Shown: positions 49,578-58,539 of the stretch, piece after piece
How positions within the stretch are numbered: the stretch's first letter is position 1
Layout: every line of letters begins with the position of its first letter
NCBI RefSeq assembly: GCF_014648435.1
Contig: NZ_BMRC01000039.1
Coordinates: 1-64,000, forward strand
Origin: Nonomuraea spiralis
GTDB taxonomy: Bacteria > Actinomycetota > Actinomycetes > Streptosporangiales > Streptosporangiaceae
Direction: 5' to 3'
DNA: 64,000 nucleotides
The notes under the pieces: generated by a model
The model's database searches: none
What the model saw: only the letters and a program-made list of their open reading frames with translations
What the model was told of the DNA's origin: nothing
Position numbers and translations under genes: made by a program

Positions 49578-51065
49578 ATGGCGGAACAAGCGAGCCCGGA
49601 CGTGAGCCCGGACATCAGTGACATCGGGCGCAAGGCGGGTCGAGGGGCGGTGTGGAGCCTGCTCGGCACGCTCGTCACCCGTGCGGGCTCGTTCATCCTC
49701 GGGCTGATCCTGGCCCGGCTCCTCGCACCGGCGGACTTCGGCACGTACGCCGTCGCGCTCGCGGCCACCCAGTTCGTCATGGTGGTCAAGGACGTCGGCG
49801 TCATGTCGGCCGTCGTGCAGTGGCGTGGCCGGCTGGAGGACATCGCGCCCACGGCCACGACCCTCACGTCGATCTCCGCGCTCGGCCTGTACGGGATCTT
49901 CTGGGTCGGGGCGCCGTACTTCGCGACGCTGGCGGGCAGCGTGGAGGCCACCTCCGTGGTGCGCATCCTCACCGCGGTCATCCTCGTCGAGGCGGTCACG
50001 GCGGTCCGCAGCGCGGCCCTGCTGCGCTGGTTCCGCACCGGCAAGAACGCCAAGGCGGTCCTCGCGGGCTTCCTGGTCAACGCGCCGGTGGCCATCGTCC
50101 TCGCGGTCAACGGCGCGGGCGCGTACAGCTTCGCCTGGGGGCAGCTCGCCGGGGCCGTGGTCACCGGGGTCTTCATGCTGGTCTACGCGCGGCTGCCGTA
50201 CCGGTTCGGGTTCGACCGGCACATCGCGGGCCGGCTGCTGAGGTTCGGCATCCCCTCGGCGGCCGGGATCGCCCTGGAGGCCCTGCTGCTCAACGTGGGC
50301 TACATCATCGTCGGCAACATCATGGGCGAGGCGTGGCTCGGGTTCTACCTGATGGCGTTCAACGTGTCGAGCTGGGTGCCCGGCATCATCGGCAGCGCCA
50401 TCCGCATGGTGTCGATCGCCGGCTTCTCCCGCCTGGCCGAACGGGACGAGGAGTCGTTGTCGTTCGGCGTGCAGCGGACCGTGCCGCTGCTCATCGCCAT
50501 GGTGCTGCCGCTGGCGGTCTTCATGGCGGTGCTCGCGCACTCGCTGATCATCTTCATCTACGGCCCGGAGTGGGAGCAGGCCGCCGGGGTGCTGCGCTTC
50601 CTGGCGGTGCTGATGGTGGTGCGCATGCTGACCGCGTTCGCGCTCGACATCCTGAACGCCCACGGCACCACCCGCTCGACGGTCTGGATGAACCTCGGCC
50701 ACGCGGCGGCGATGATCCCGGCGGTCATCGTCGGCACGCACCTCGACGGCATCCGCGGCGCCGCGATCGGGCAGGGCGCCGCCGCCGTGCTGGTCGCGCT
50801 GCCGCTCGCCATGATCGCCGTGCAGCGGGCGGGGGTCCGGCTCGGGCCGGTGCTGCCCGGTCTCGTCCGCCCGGCGCTCGGCGCGCTGGTCTGCGCCGCC
50901 GTCATGCTGGGCCTGGCGTCCCTGACCCACGGCAGCCCGTTCGTCCAGCTCGTCGTGGCGGGCGGCGGCGGCCTGCTGGCGTACGTGCTGGTCGTGGTGA
51001 CCCGCGACCAGTTCCACCTAGTGAGCGATCGTCTGGTGCGGCTGCTGCCCGCCCGCGCGCGCTGA
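49578..51065 (+). CDS. Wzx-like oligosaccharide flippase
   Basis: A 495-residue MOP-superfamily protein with about 14 membrane segments: GRGAVWSLLGTLVTRAGSFI, RLLAPADFGTYAVALAATQF and FGIPSAAGIALEALLLNVGY. It flips lipid-linked repeat units to the outer face. It sits in the right place between the sugar genes and the glycosyltransferases. ATG 49578 is 8 bases after the previous stop. Confidence 0.9.
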   Translation: MAEQASPDVSPDISDIGRKAGRGAVWSLLGTLVTRAGSFILGLILARLLAPADFGTYAVALAATQFVMVVKDVGVMSAVVQWRGRLEDIAPTATTLTSISALGLYGIFWVGAPYFATLAGSVEATSVVRILTAVILVEAVTAVRSAALLRWFRTGKNAKAVLAGFLVNAPVAIVLAVNGAGAYSFAWGQLAGAVVTGVFMLVYARLPYRFGFDRHIAGRLLRFGIPSAAGIALEALLLNVGYIIVGNIMGEAWLGFYLMAFNVSSWVPGIIGSAIRMVSIAGFSRLAERDEESLSFGVQRTVPLLIAMVLPLAVFMAVLAHSLIIFIYGPEWEQAAGVLRFLAVLMVVRMLTAFALDILNAHGTTRSTVWMNLGHAAAMIPAVIVGTHLDGIRGAAIGQGAAAVLVALPLAMIAVQRAGVRLGPVLPGLVRPALGALVCAAVMLGLASLTHGSPFVQLVVAGGGGLLAYVLVVVTRDQFHLVSDRLVRLLPARAR

Positions 51066-51080
51066 CCCCGAGGAGAAACG

Positions 51081-51959
51081 ATGTTGGTGTCCATCGGAAT
51101 CCCGGTCCGCAACGGCGCGGACCGGCTGGAGACGGCCGTGCGCTCCGCGCTCGCCCAGGATCACGCCGACCTTGAGGTCGTGATCTCGGACAACGCCTCC
51201 ACCGACGGCACGGAGGAGCTCTGCCGCGAGCTGGCCCGGCAGGACAGCCGCGTCGCCTACCACCGGCAACCCCGCGACCTGCGGGTGATCGGGAACTTCG
51301 TCGAGGTGCTGCGGCGCTCGCGGGGCGAGTACTTCCGCTGGATGGGCGACGACGACCTGCTCGAACCGACCTACGTCTCGCGCACGCTGGAGCCGTTCCT
51401 GGCCGACGAGCGGCTCATCCTGGTCACCTCGGACGTCAGCTACACCGGCGCGGACGGCACCGTCCACGAGCCGCGTTACCGCGGCACCCGCATGTTGTCG
51501 GACGACCCGGTCGACCGCCTCGACGAGCTGTGGGACGTGGTCACCACCCAGCACCACGGCCTCGACCCCCTCTACGGCCTGATGCGGCGGGAGCGGGTGG
51601 CCGCCGTGCCGAGACCGCTGATGATCCGCGAGGACGAGGTCTACGCCACCATGCTCGCGCTGACCGCGCCCTGGGGTCACGTCCCGGAGGTGCTGGCGCA
51701 CCGCAACCTGCGCGAACGCCGCCTGTCCGGGATCGCGGCGGCGCTCGGCGTACCGGCGTGGACCGCCCATTTCGCCACCACGCTGCAGTTCCGGGCCATG
51801 CATCAGGCGCTCGGCATCACCGAACTGTCGGCGGAGCAGCGAACCCGCGCGCGGGCCGTGCTGCTGCGCACGTACTGGCGGCGTCAGCAGCAGATGCTGA
51901 CGCACCGCAGCCGAAAGATCGCCGGGTTGGCGGCCCGACTCGTCTCCTCGAAAGGGTGA
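51081..51959 (+). CDS. Family 2 glycosyltransferase
   Basis: A 292-residue GT2 enzyme: VSIGIPVRNGADRLETAVRS, VVISDNASTDGTEELCR, FRWMGDDDLLEP (DDD metal motif) and IREDEVYATML near the catalytic base. It is soluble or peripheral and adds a sugar to the growing unit. AGGAG at 51070-51074 serves the ATG; the next gene follows after 7 bases. Confidence 0.9.
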   Translation: MLVSIGIPVRNGADRLETAVRSALAQDHADLEVVISDNASTDGTEELCRELARQDSRVAYHRQPRDLRVIGNFVEVLRRSRGEYFRWMGDDDLLEPTYVSRTLEPFLADERLILVTSDVSYTGADGTVHEPRYRGTRMLSDDPVDRLDELWDVVTTQHHGLDPLYGLMRRERVAAVPRPLMIREDEVYATMLALTAPWGHVPEVLAHRNLRERRLSGIAAALGVPAWTAHFATTLQFRAMHQALGITELSAEQRTRARAVLLRTYWRRQQQMLTHRSRKIAGLAARLVSSKG

Positions 51960-51966
51960 AACCCTC

Positions 51967-52788
51967 GTGCTGATTCGCATCGTGCGGCTGCTCATGCAGC
52001 CGGGCCGCATCCTGCTGGCCGTCCTGCGGCGTCTGCCGTTCGGCTCGTACGACCTGCGCTGCGCGCTCGACCTCTACCCACGGCCGCACTACGCCTACGG
52101 GGTGCGGCAGGCGGCCGAGCTGGCCAGGCGCCTCGGCGTCGGCCGGATCAGCGTGGTGGAGTTCGGCGTCGCGGGCGGCGCGGGCATGGTCGAGCTGAAC
52201 CGCATGGCGGCGCTGGCGACGTCCGCGACCGGCGTGAAGATCGACGTGTACGGCTTCGACACCGGCGCCGGCCTGCCCAAGCCCACCGACTACCGGGACC
52301 TGCCCTACATCTGGCGCGAGGGCGACTTCGTCATGGACGTCGACGCCCTGCGCGCCCGCCTGGGAGCCGCGAGCCTGATCCTGGGCAACATCGAGGACAC
52401 GGTCGGGGAGTTCCTGGACGGCGAGCGCCCCGCGCCCATCGGTTTCGTCTCCATCGACGTCGACTTCTACTCCTCGACCGCCGCGGCACTCAGGTTGTTC
52501 GCCGGCGACCACAAGTACTTCCTGCCCCGCGTGTTCGTCTACCTCGACGACACCGTGGGCGACGACGACCAGGTCATCCACAACGACTACGTCGGCGAGC
52601 TGAGCGCGATCCGGGAGTTCAACCAGGACAACAAGGCGATGAAGCTGGCCCCGATCAACGGCCTGCGGCACAAGCGCCCGGTCCCCGCCCCCTGGAACGA
52701 CAACATCCAGGCGCTGCACCGGTTCGACCACCCCGACTACTCGACCTACGTGGCCCGTCCGGACACCGAGACACAATTGCCTTTGTAG
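51967..52788 (+). CDS. TylF/MycF-like SAM methyltransferase-type protein
   Basis: A 273-residue protein from GTG 51967. VVEFGVAGGAGMVELNRM looks like the SAM loop, VYGFDTGAGLPKPTDYRDLP the loop after it, and GFVSIDVDFYSSTAAALRLF a metal-binding DxD as in macrocin-type O-methyltransferases. I infer methylation of a sugar hydroxyl, but the family is distant. It is probably the last gene of the coupled plus-strand run, before a 70-base gap. Confidence 0.6.
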   Translation: MLIRIVRLLMQPGRILLAVLRRLPFGSYDLRCALDLYPRPHYAYGVRQAAELARRLGVGRISVVEFGVAGGAGMVELNRMAALATSATGVKIDVYGFDTGAGLPKPTDYRDLPYIWREGDFVMDVDALRARLGAASLILGNIEDTVGEFLDGERPAPIGFVSIDVDFYSSTAAALRLFAGDHKYFLPRVFVYLDDTVGDDDQVIHNDYVGELSAIREFNQDNKAMKLAPINGLRHKRPVPAPWNDNIQALHRFDHPDYSTYVARPDTETQLPL

Positions 52789-52858
52789 ACCTCTGTAACG
52801 AAGAAGCGGGCAATGGCGAGAGAAAGGAAAAGAACGACGCGAGGGGGAAAATCTCGCT

Positions 52859-53755
52859 ATGTCCGTTATATTAGCCAATAGCCGAATTCGGGATGATGTT
52901 CGGCGTCAAATGATCTTCAATGGGGACGTGTTCCTCTACTCCGCCACCCCCGCCTCGACCAAGCTGATCGAGTTCGCCCGCGAGCTGATCGAGGAGGCGT
53001 TCGAGGGGCGCGACCCCCAGACCGCCCAGCACGAGATGCCGGTGGAGGAGTTCGCCGCGCTGCTCGCCGAGCTCAAGCCGCGCTTCATCCATCATCCCAC
53101 CAGCAAGAAGATCCTCGCCGCCCTGCTGGAGGAGCTGGGCATGGCGTTGGACAAGACGTACTTCGACGTGCCGAGACTGCGTACCTCGACCGCCGACCAC
53201 TACCTCGACTCGGGCATCTCCTACGCCTACCACGCGCACAGGGACTGCTGGTACTCCGCGCCGTTCTGCCAGGTCAACTGGTGGATGCCCATCTACGAAG
53301 TGGTCCCGGAGAACGTCTTCGCCCTGCACCCGCACTACTTCGACCGCCCGGTGCTCAACGGCAGCGGACGCTACGACTACGCCGAGTGGACCGCCGTGAG
53401 CCGGCCCACCGCCGCGCAGCACATCCACAACGACACCAGGGACCAGCCCAAGCCGGAGGAGGCCGTCGACCTTCAGCCCGAGCTGCGGTTCGTCCCCGAG
53501 CCGGGCGGCATGATGTTGTTCTCCGGGGCACACCTGCACTCCACCGTCGCCAACACCTCCGGCAGGACCCGCTTCAGCATCGACTTCCGCACCGTCCACA
53601 TCGACGACGTCCGCTCCCGCGCCGCCGCGCCCAACGTGGACGCCACCTGCCGCGGCACCACGCTGCGCGACTTCCACCGGGCCGACGACCTGTCGCACAT
53701 CCCCGAGGAACTCGCCGCCGCCTACGAGGCCGAGGCGCTGGCCAAGGTCACCTGA
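52859..53755 (+). CDS. Fe(II)/2-oxoglutarate-dependent oxygenase-like protein
   Basis: A 298-residue double-stranded beta-helix protein related to phytanoyl-CoA dioxygenases. His127-Arg-Asp129 in YHAHRDCWYS, a distal His at 225 or 227 in GAHLHSTVAN and Arg238 in GRTRFSIDFR fit the 2-His-1-carboxylate iron site and 2-oxoglutarate arginine. It may hydroxylate a sugar or lipid of the glycan. The start at ATG 52859 has GAGGGGG 11 nt upstream; ATG 52910 is an alternative. Its end overlaps the convergent acyltransferase gene by 8 bases. Confidence 0.7.
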   Translation: MSVILANSRIRDDVRRQMIFNGDVFLYSATPASTKLIEFARELIEEAFEGRDPQTAQHEMPVEEFAALLAELKPRFIHHPTSKKILAALLEELGMALDKTYFDVPRLRTSTADHYLDSGISYAYHAHRDCWYSAPFCQVNWWMPIYEVVPENVFALHPHYFDRPVLNGSGRYDYAEWTAVSRPTAAQHIHNDTRDQPKPEEAVDLQPELRFVPEPGGMMLFSGAHLHSTVANTSGRTRFSIDFRTVHIDDVRSRAAAPNVDATCRGTTLRDFHRADDLSHIPEELAAAYEAEALAKVT

Positions 53756-54875
53756 ACCGCGCGCGGACGGCCTCCCGCAGGCTCCTCCAGCCTCTGTGCC
53801 GCTGGAAGGGCAGCTCGAAGACGGAGGCGAACAACCACGCGGCCCCCACGCTCGCCGGCACGGCCAGGGCGAGCGTGAGGAGGAAGGCGGGCATGCCCGG
53901 CGGCACGCGCGGGGCGACGACCAGCCGGTTGATCATGACGACCAGCGGGGCGTGGATCAGGTAGAGGCTGTAGGAGAACGATCCGAGCCGCCGTACCGGC
54001 CGGGTGTCGAGCAGCCGTACGAGCCAGCCGGGCCGGCCCGTCGCCACGCCCGCGAGCAGCAGGCCGGCGGCGGGCCCGACCGCCAGGTCCACCCAGAAGA
54101 AGTGCCCGACCACCCAGACCGGACCGGCGACCACGACCAGCGTGAGCACCGGCAGCGCCGCCGCCGCGGCGAACCAGTGCCAGGGCAGGCGGCCCGTACG
54201 CTCCCGCGCCCGCACCACCCCCGCGCACACCGCGCCGACCGCGAACAGCGCGGCGAACTGCGGGGTCAGCCGCATCAGCAGGTCCACGGCCGGCACGTAC
54301 GGCGCCAGCGCCCCCACGGCCACCACGATCAGGGTCACCGCGCCGAGCATCACCGCCGCCCCCCACTTGCGCAGCACCAGCAGCATCAGCGGGAACACCA
54401 GGTAGAGCTGCGCCTCGACCGCGATCGACCACATGGCGCCGTTGGGGCTGGGGGAGCCGAAGACGTCCTGGAGCAGCAGACCGTAGAAGAGCACCGACTG
54501 CCCGGTCGGCGCCTGCTGACCCGGCTGCGGGATGACCGTCCACGCGATCACCAGGCTGAACGCCAGCGCCGCCCAGTACGGCGGCAGGATGCGCCAGGCC
54601 CGCCGGTTGAAGAACGTGGGAAGGCTGCCGAGCCGCCAGTCGGACCGGGCCGGCGAGACCGCCAGTGAGAACCCCGACAACACGATGAACACCACGACCG
54701 CGAAGTGCCCGTACAGCAGCCAGCCCGTCCACCAGGGCGCGTCGTTGACCGGGAACCCGGGGAACGACAGCAGCCAGCAGTGGTGCAGGACCACGAACAG
54801 CGCGGCCAGCCCCCGTAAACCGTCCAGTCCGGCGAGTCTGCTCCGCGTCGCCGGACGCTCGATCGTCAGCCCCAC
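53748..54875 (-). CDS. Acyltransferase family 3 membrane protein
   Basis: A 375-residue integral membrane acyltransferase with about ten helices. RLAGLDGLRGLAALFVVLHH (Arg and catalytic His) opens it; FFNRRAWRILPPYWAALAFS (R-R-x-R), WSIAVEAQLYLVFPL and SYSLYLIHAPLVVMI complete the family pattern. It transfers acyl groups, often acetyl, onto surface sugars. The start is GTG 54873-54875. It is divergent from the Wzz-like genes across a 143-base gap containing TGTAAC repeats. Confidence 0.9.
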   Translation of the reverse strand: MGLTIERPATRSRLAGLDGLRGLAALFVVLHHCWLLSFPGFPVNDAPWWTGWLLYGHFAVVVFIVLSGFSLAVSPARSDWRLGSLPTFFNRRAWRILPPYWAALAFSLVIAWTVIPQPGQQAPTGQSVLFYGLLLQDVFGSPSPNGAMWSIAVEAQLYLVFPLMLLVLRKWGAAVMLGAVTLIVVAVGALAPYVPAVDLLMRLTPQFAALFAVGAVCAGVVRARERTGRLPWHWFAAAAALPVLTLVVVAGPVWVVGHFFWVDLAVGPAAGLLLAGVATGRPGWLVRLLDTRPVRRLGSFSYSLYLIHAPLVVMINRLVVAPRVPPGMPAFLLTLALAVPASVGAAWLFASVFELPFQRHRGWRSLREAVRARFR

Positions 54876-54925
54876 CAGAAGCCCCCGTCGCCGTAGTCGG
54901 TAGGTCTATCGCGGGGACCGCGCCG

Positions 54926-54952
54926 GATGTAACCGTTCTGAGGCGATGTAAC
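54926..54952. promoter_or_regulatory. GATGTAAC direct repeat in a divergent promoter region
   Basis: GATGTAAC occurs at 54926-54933 and 54945-54952, 19 bases apart, between the acyltransferase and the first Wzz-like gene. The same TGTAAC core is found in other gaps of the locus (43602, 52794, and within the palindrome at 59493-59504). It may be a shared -35-type promoter word or regulator site. Confidence 0.4.
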
Positions 54953-55018
54953 GTCTGCTGCTGATTGTGCGATGGTCCGCTATAGGGCAAGTTCGCTGAT
55001 GCGGGGGAACGTACCAAA

Positions 55019-55900
55019 ATGGAGTTCTGGAAGGCGATTCTTGGACTTCTCCGGCGACTTCTCATAGGCCCACCACTGCTTCTGCTCTCGATCCTGGTGG
55101 GCGTCGTGGTGTACGCCGTCCTGCCGACCCACTACACGACCGACGTCTCACTCGTCCTGGCCACGCCGGTGAACGGCGGCACGGTCAACTCCGACAAGAC
55201 CAAGCAGGGGCTGACCAACCCGTTCCTCTCCTTCAACGACGCGCTCAAGACCGGGGCCAGCATCGTGATCCTGGCGATGAACACCCAGGACGTCTGGACC
55301 GAGCTCGGCGCGCCCAAGGACGGCCCCACCGAGATCACGATCGACGACGGCCGCAGCAACCCCAACGTCCTGGACATCAACGGGCCCTACATCTACATCC
55401 GGGTCGACAGCGACTCCCCGCAGCAGGCCACGGCCGTACTCATGGCGGGCCGCGAGCGCGTGGCGAGCGAGCTGTTCAAGTGGCAGAAGACGCTCGGCGC
55501 GCCGGCGAACACCTTCATCACCTCGACCGACATCGTGCCGCCGTCCAAGCCGGAGGCCGACCACAGCGTCAACTGGCAGGGGGCGATCGGCGGCGCGCTG
55601 CTCACCCTGCTGCTGGGCCTCGGCATCGCGTACGGCGTCGTGGTCCGCCGGAACGCCGGGCGACGCGGGCCCTCCGAGCCCGCCGCCCCGCCGGCGCCCC
55701 ACCCCCCGGTGTCGGCCCCGGTCCCGGAGCCCGTTCCGGCGGCGCAACCGGTGGAGGCGCAGGCGGGCGAGCCCGCCGAACGCCCGGTGGTCCTCGACGA
55801 GGACAGCTCGGCCACCATGGAGTTCCCCGCCTACCGGGGCGGCCCCCTGTCGCCCGTGCCGGGGCCGAGGAAGGCGAACCGCGCCGACGGCGAGAAGTGA
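55019..55900 (+). CDS. Wzz-like chain-length/co-polymerase protein
   Basis: A 293-residue membrane protein: first helix about 15-35, a large outside domain (LVLATPVNGGTVNSDKTKQG) and a second helix about 190-210, followed by a Pro/Ala-rich cytoplasmic tail of about 80 residues. Topology matches polysaccharide co-polymerases, which set chain length, but no BY-kinase domain is attached. GGGGGAAC is the ribosome site. A paralogue follows 9 bases later. Confidence 0.75.
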   Translation: MEFWKAILGLLRRLLIGPPLLLLSILVGVVVYAVLPTHYTTDVSLVLATPVNGGTVNSDKTKQGLTNPFLSFNDALKTGASIVILAMNTQDVWTELGAPKDGPTEITIDDGRSNPNVLDINGPYIYIRVDSDSPQQATAVLMAGRERVASELFKWQKTLGAPANTFITSTDIVPPSKPEADHSVNWQGAIGGALLTLLLGLGIAYGVVVRRNAGRRGPSEPAAPPAPHPPVSAPVPEPVPAAQPVEAQAGEPAERPVVLDEDSSATMEFPAYRGGPLSPVPGPRKANRADGEK

Positions 55901-55909
55901 GGGCTCGCC

Positions 55910-56641
55910 ATGGACTTCTGGGCGACGGTGAAGATCCTCTTCAAACGCTGGTACGTGACGGCTCCCGCGTTCCTGCTCACGATCGTGACGGCACTCGGCG
56001 TCTTCGCCGTCGCGCCCAAGACCTTCATCTCCAGCTCGGCGCTCGTCCTGACCCTGCCGGTGACCGGCGGCAGCGTGCCGAGCGACCCCAAGTTCCCCAA
56101 CCCGCGCACCAACCCCCTGGTCTCCTTCGACCAGGGGCTCAGCATGACCTCCTCGATCCTCATCCAGGCGCTGAACACGCCCCAGACGGCCGCCGCCGTG
56201 GGCGCGCCGATCGGCGGCAAGATCACGCTCAAGATCACCAGTGGCGGCACCAACCCCGAGCTGATGCCCGCGACGCCGTTCATCGTGATCACCTGTGAGG
56301 CGCCGACCGCCGAGCTGGCCCACGGCATCGTCGTGAAGGTCACCGCCCTGGCCCAGAAGGAGCTGCGGGCCCGGCAGCAGCAGGTCAAGGCGCCACCCAC
56401 CACGTACGTGACCGCCACCGTCGTGATCCCGCCGACCGCTTCCGACGAGAAGAAGGGCAGCCGCATGCGCAGCGCGGTGGTCACCGGCGCGCTGGCGTTC
56501 TTCATGAGCCTGTTCGCCGCCTTCGCGGCCGAGAGCTTCGCCCGGCACCGCCGCTCGCGCCGCCGGGCGGCGGGCGCCTCCGCCCGGTTCGAGCCCGCGC
56601 TCAGCAACGGCGCCCGGACGCTGGCCGGACACGAAGGATGA
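55910..56641 (+). CDS. Wzz-like protein, paralogue
   Basis: A 243-residue protein with the same two-helix layout as its neighbour (helices about 13-33 and 185-207) and corresponding blocks, for example ALVLTLPVTGGSVPSDPKFP and NPLVSFDQGL. It lacks the Pro-rich tail and ends in a basic stretch (RHRRSRRRAAG). Two non-identical co-polymerases may form a mixed ring. The stop overlaps the start of the polymerase gene. Confidence 0.72.
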   Translation: MDFWATVKILFKRWYVTAPAFLLTIVTALGVFAVAPKTFISSSALVLTLPVTGGSVPSDPKFPNPRTNPLVSFDQGLSMTSSILIQALNTPQTAAAVGAPIGGKITLKITSGGTNPELMPATPFIVITCEAPTAELAHGIVVKVTALAQKELRARQQQVKAPPTTYVTATVVIPPTASDEKKGSRMRSAVVTGALAFFMSLFAAFAAESFARHRRSRRRAAGASARFEPALSNGARTLAGHEG

Positions 56642-58032
56642 GCACCCCCGTCCTGCCGCGGCGCGCCGACGGCGCCACCCTGGCCTGCCTGTTCGTCCTG
56701 TCCCTGCTGATCCTCCCGGCCCGCCTGGCGGTCGCCGGGCTCCCGCTGTCGCTCACCCCGGCCGAGATCCTGGCCCTGTCCCTGGGCGTGGTGTGGGTGT
56801 GCGCCCAGATGGTCAGCACGACCGGCGTCGCCAAGGGCGGCAACCCGGTCCGCACCGCGCTCTTCGTGTACGGCATGCTCCTGCTGGCCGTCTACGGCTA
56901 CACGACCTACCTCTACCTGCCCTCCGACGAGCTGAACCTGGCCGACCACACGCTGGTCCTCTACCTCGGGTACGCCAGCCTGCTGCTGGTCATGTGCGAC
57001 GGGATGGGCACCCGCGAACGCCTCGACTTCGTGCTCAAGGCGGTCGTGATCGGCGGCACGTTCGCCGCGATCGTCGCGCTGCTCCAGTTCAGGCTGGACT
57101 TCGACCTCACCGAGTACATGCGTATCCCCGGCCTGCGCCACTCCTCGGTCGAGGAGGTGCCGACCGTGATCTCGCGGTCCGACCTGCGCAGGGTCGCCGG
57201 CACGCTCGGCCACCCGATCGAGTTCGGCGCGCTGTCGGCGATGTTGTTGCCCCTGGCCGCCCACCTCGGCTTCCAGGCCCGCAGCCGGGGCGAGGCGGCG
57301 GCCCGCTGGTGGATCTGCGCCGCCGTCATCGCGGCCGGCCTGATGTTCTCGGTCTCCAGGACGGCCGTGCTCGGCCTGGCCGGAGCGGGACTGATCCTGC
57401 TGGTGGGCTGGTCCAACCGGCGGCGGCTGGTAACCCTCGGCGCGTTCCTGGTGTTCCTGGGCGTCATGAAGGTCCTGACGCCGGGCCTGATCGGCACGTT
57501 CTACAACCTGTTCGCCGGCGCGGGCGAGGACAGCAGCGTCATCTACCGCACCCACGACTACCCGTTCGCGATGCGGGAGTTCGCCAAGAGCCCGATCTTC
57601 GGCCGTGGGCTCGGCACCTGGTACCCCTTCAAGCACCAGGTGTTCGACAACCAGTACCTGCTGTCGCTGGTGGAGACCGGGCTGGTCGGCGTGCTGGGGT
57701 TCGTCGGGGTGATCGTGTGCGGGATCGTGGTCGCCCTCCGGGTCCGCCGCATGAGCACCGACCCGAACGTGCGCAACCTGGGGCTGACCATCGCGGCCTG
57801 CCTGGTGATCCCGCTGCTCGGCGCGGCCACGTTCGACCTGCTGTCCTTCCCCGGCATCACCAGCGTGTTGTTCCTGCTCGTCGGCGCGGCCGGGGCGCTG
57901 ATGCGGTTCGAACGCCGCGATCAGAGGGACAGGACGGTCATCAGTTCCTTCCACGAGCCCGCCGACCTGTCCCGCTCACTGATCGCGGTCACCGGCAACG
58001 GCCACGGCAGGGCGAGGTCGGAGTCGTCGTAG
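56638..58032 (+). CDS. Wzy-like O-antigen ligase/polymerase family protein
   Basis: A 464-residue membrane protein with about 10-12 helices and the Wzy_C-type outer loop containing VIYRTHDYPFAMREFAKSPI and FGRGLGTWYPF. It should polymerise lipid-linked units outside the membrane. The last 37 codons overlap the convergent RmlC-like gene by 112 bases, an unusually long 3' overlap. It may end earlier in related strains. Confidence 0.85.
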   Translation: MSTPVLPRRADGATLACLFVLSLLILPARLAVAGLPLSLTPAEILALSLGVVWVCAQMVSTTGVAKGGNPVRTALFVYGMLLLAVYGYTTYLYLPSDELNLADHTLVLYLGYASLLLVMCDGMGTRERLDFVLKAVVIGGTFAAIVALLQFRLDFDLTEYMRIPGLRHSSVEEVPTVISRSDLRRVAGTLGHPIEFGALSAMLLPLAAHLGFQARSRGEAAARWWICAAVIAAGLMFSVSRTAVLGLAGAGLILLVGWSNRRRLVTLGAFLVFLGVMKVLTPGLIGTFYNLFAGAGEDSSVIYRTHDYPFAMREFAKSPIFGRGLGTWYPFKHQVFDNQYLLSLVETGLVGVLGFVGVIVCGIVVALRVRRMSTDPNVRNLGLTIAACLVIPLLGAATFDLLSFPGITSVLFLLVGAAGALMRFERRDQRDRTVISSFHEPADLSRSLIAVTGNGHGRARSESS

Positions 58033-58469
58033 CGGACGGCCAGGTCCTCGGCCGGGTCGTGCTCCCTGTCGATGCGGTAGCAGACGTCGGCGTGCTCGGT
58101 CAGCGCCTGGTAGCCGTGCAGGATGCCGGGCGGCACGTACAGGTGGGCGAAGGTCACGTCGTCGAGCCGTACGGCGACGTGCGAGCCGAACGTCGGCGAG
58201 CCGGGCCGCGCGTCCACCAGGATGTCGAGCACCGCGCCATGGGCGGCGCGTACGAGCTTGGCCTCGCCGCGGCCCGACCGGCCGTGCATGCCCCTGATGG
58301 TGCCGAGCCGCGAGCGCGACTGGCTGTCCTGGACGAACGCCGTGTGGTCCAGCCCGTGCTCGGCGGCGATCGCGGCGTCGAAGGTCCTGGTGAACAGGCC
58401 GCGGTCGTCGTGACTCGGCGTCGGCGTGAACAGCAGCACGCCTGCGAGCTCAAGCTGCTCGACTCTCAT
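57921..58469 (-). CDS. Second RmlC-like cupin (dTDP-sugar epimerase or isomerase)
   Basis: A 182-residue RmlC-fold protein, clearly different from the one at 43035. GTIRGMHGRSGRGEAKLVRA keeps the catalytic-type His but with GRSG after it; LYVPPGILHGYQALTEHADV and VCYRIDREHDPAEDLAVRYD follow. Such divergent forms may be 3- or 5-epimerases for other sugars. GGAGAGGAACACG provides the ribosome site. The 3' end lies inside the polymerase gene on the other strand. Confidence 0.8.
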   Translation of the reverse strand: MRVEQLELAGVLLFTPTPSHDDRGLFTRTFDAAIAAEHGLDHTAFVQDSQSRSRLGTIRGMHGRSGRGEAKLVRAAHGAVLDILVDARPGSPTFGSHVAVRLDDVTFAHLYVPPGILHGYQALTEHADVCYRIDREHDPAEDLAVRYDDSDLALPWPLPVTAISERDRSAGSWKELMTVLSL

Positions 58470-58539
58470 CGTGTTCCTCTCCTGTGGTGGGACCGAGGCT
58501 TTCGTCGTGGTCCGCGGCGCCTGTCAGGCGGCCGGCGGT

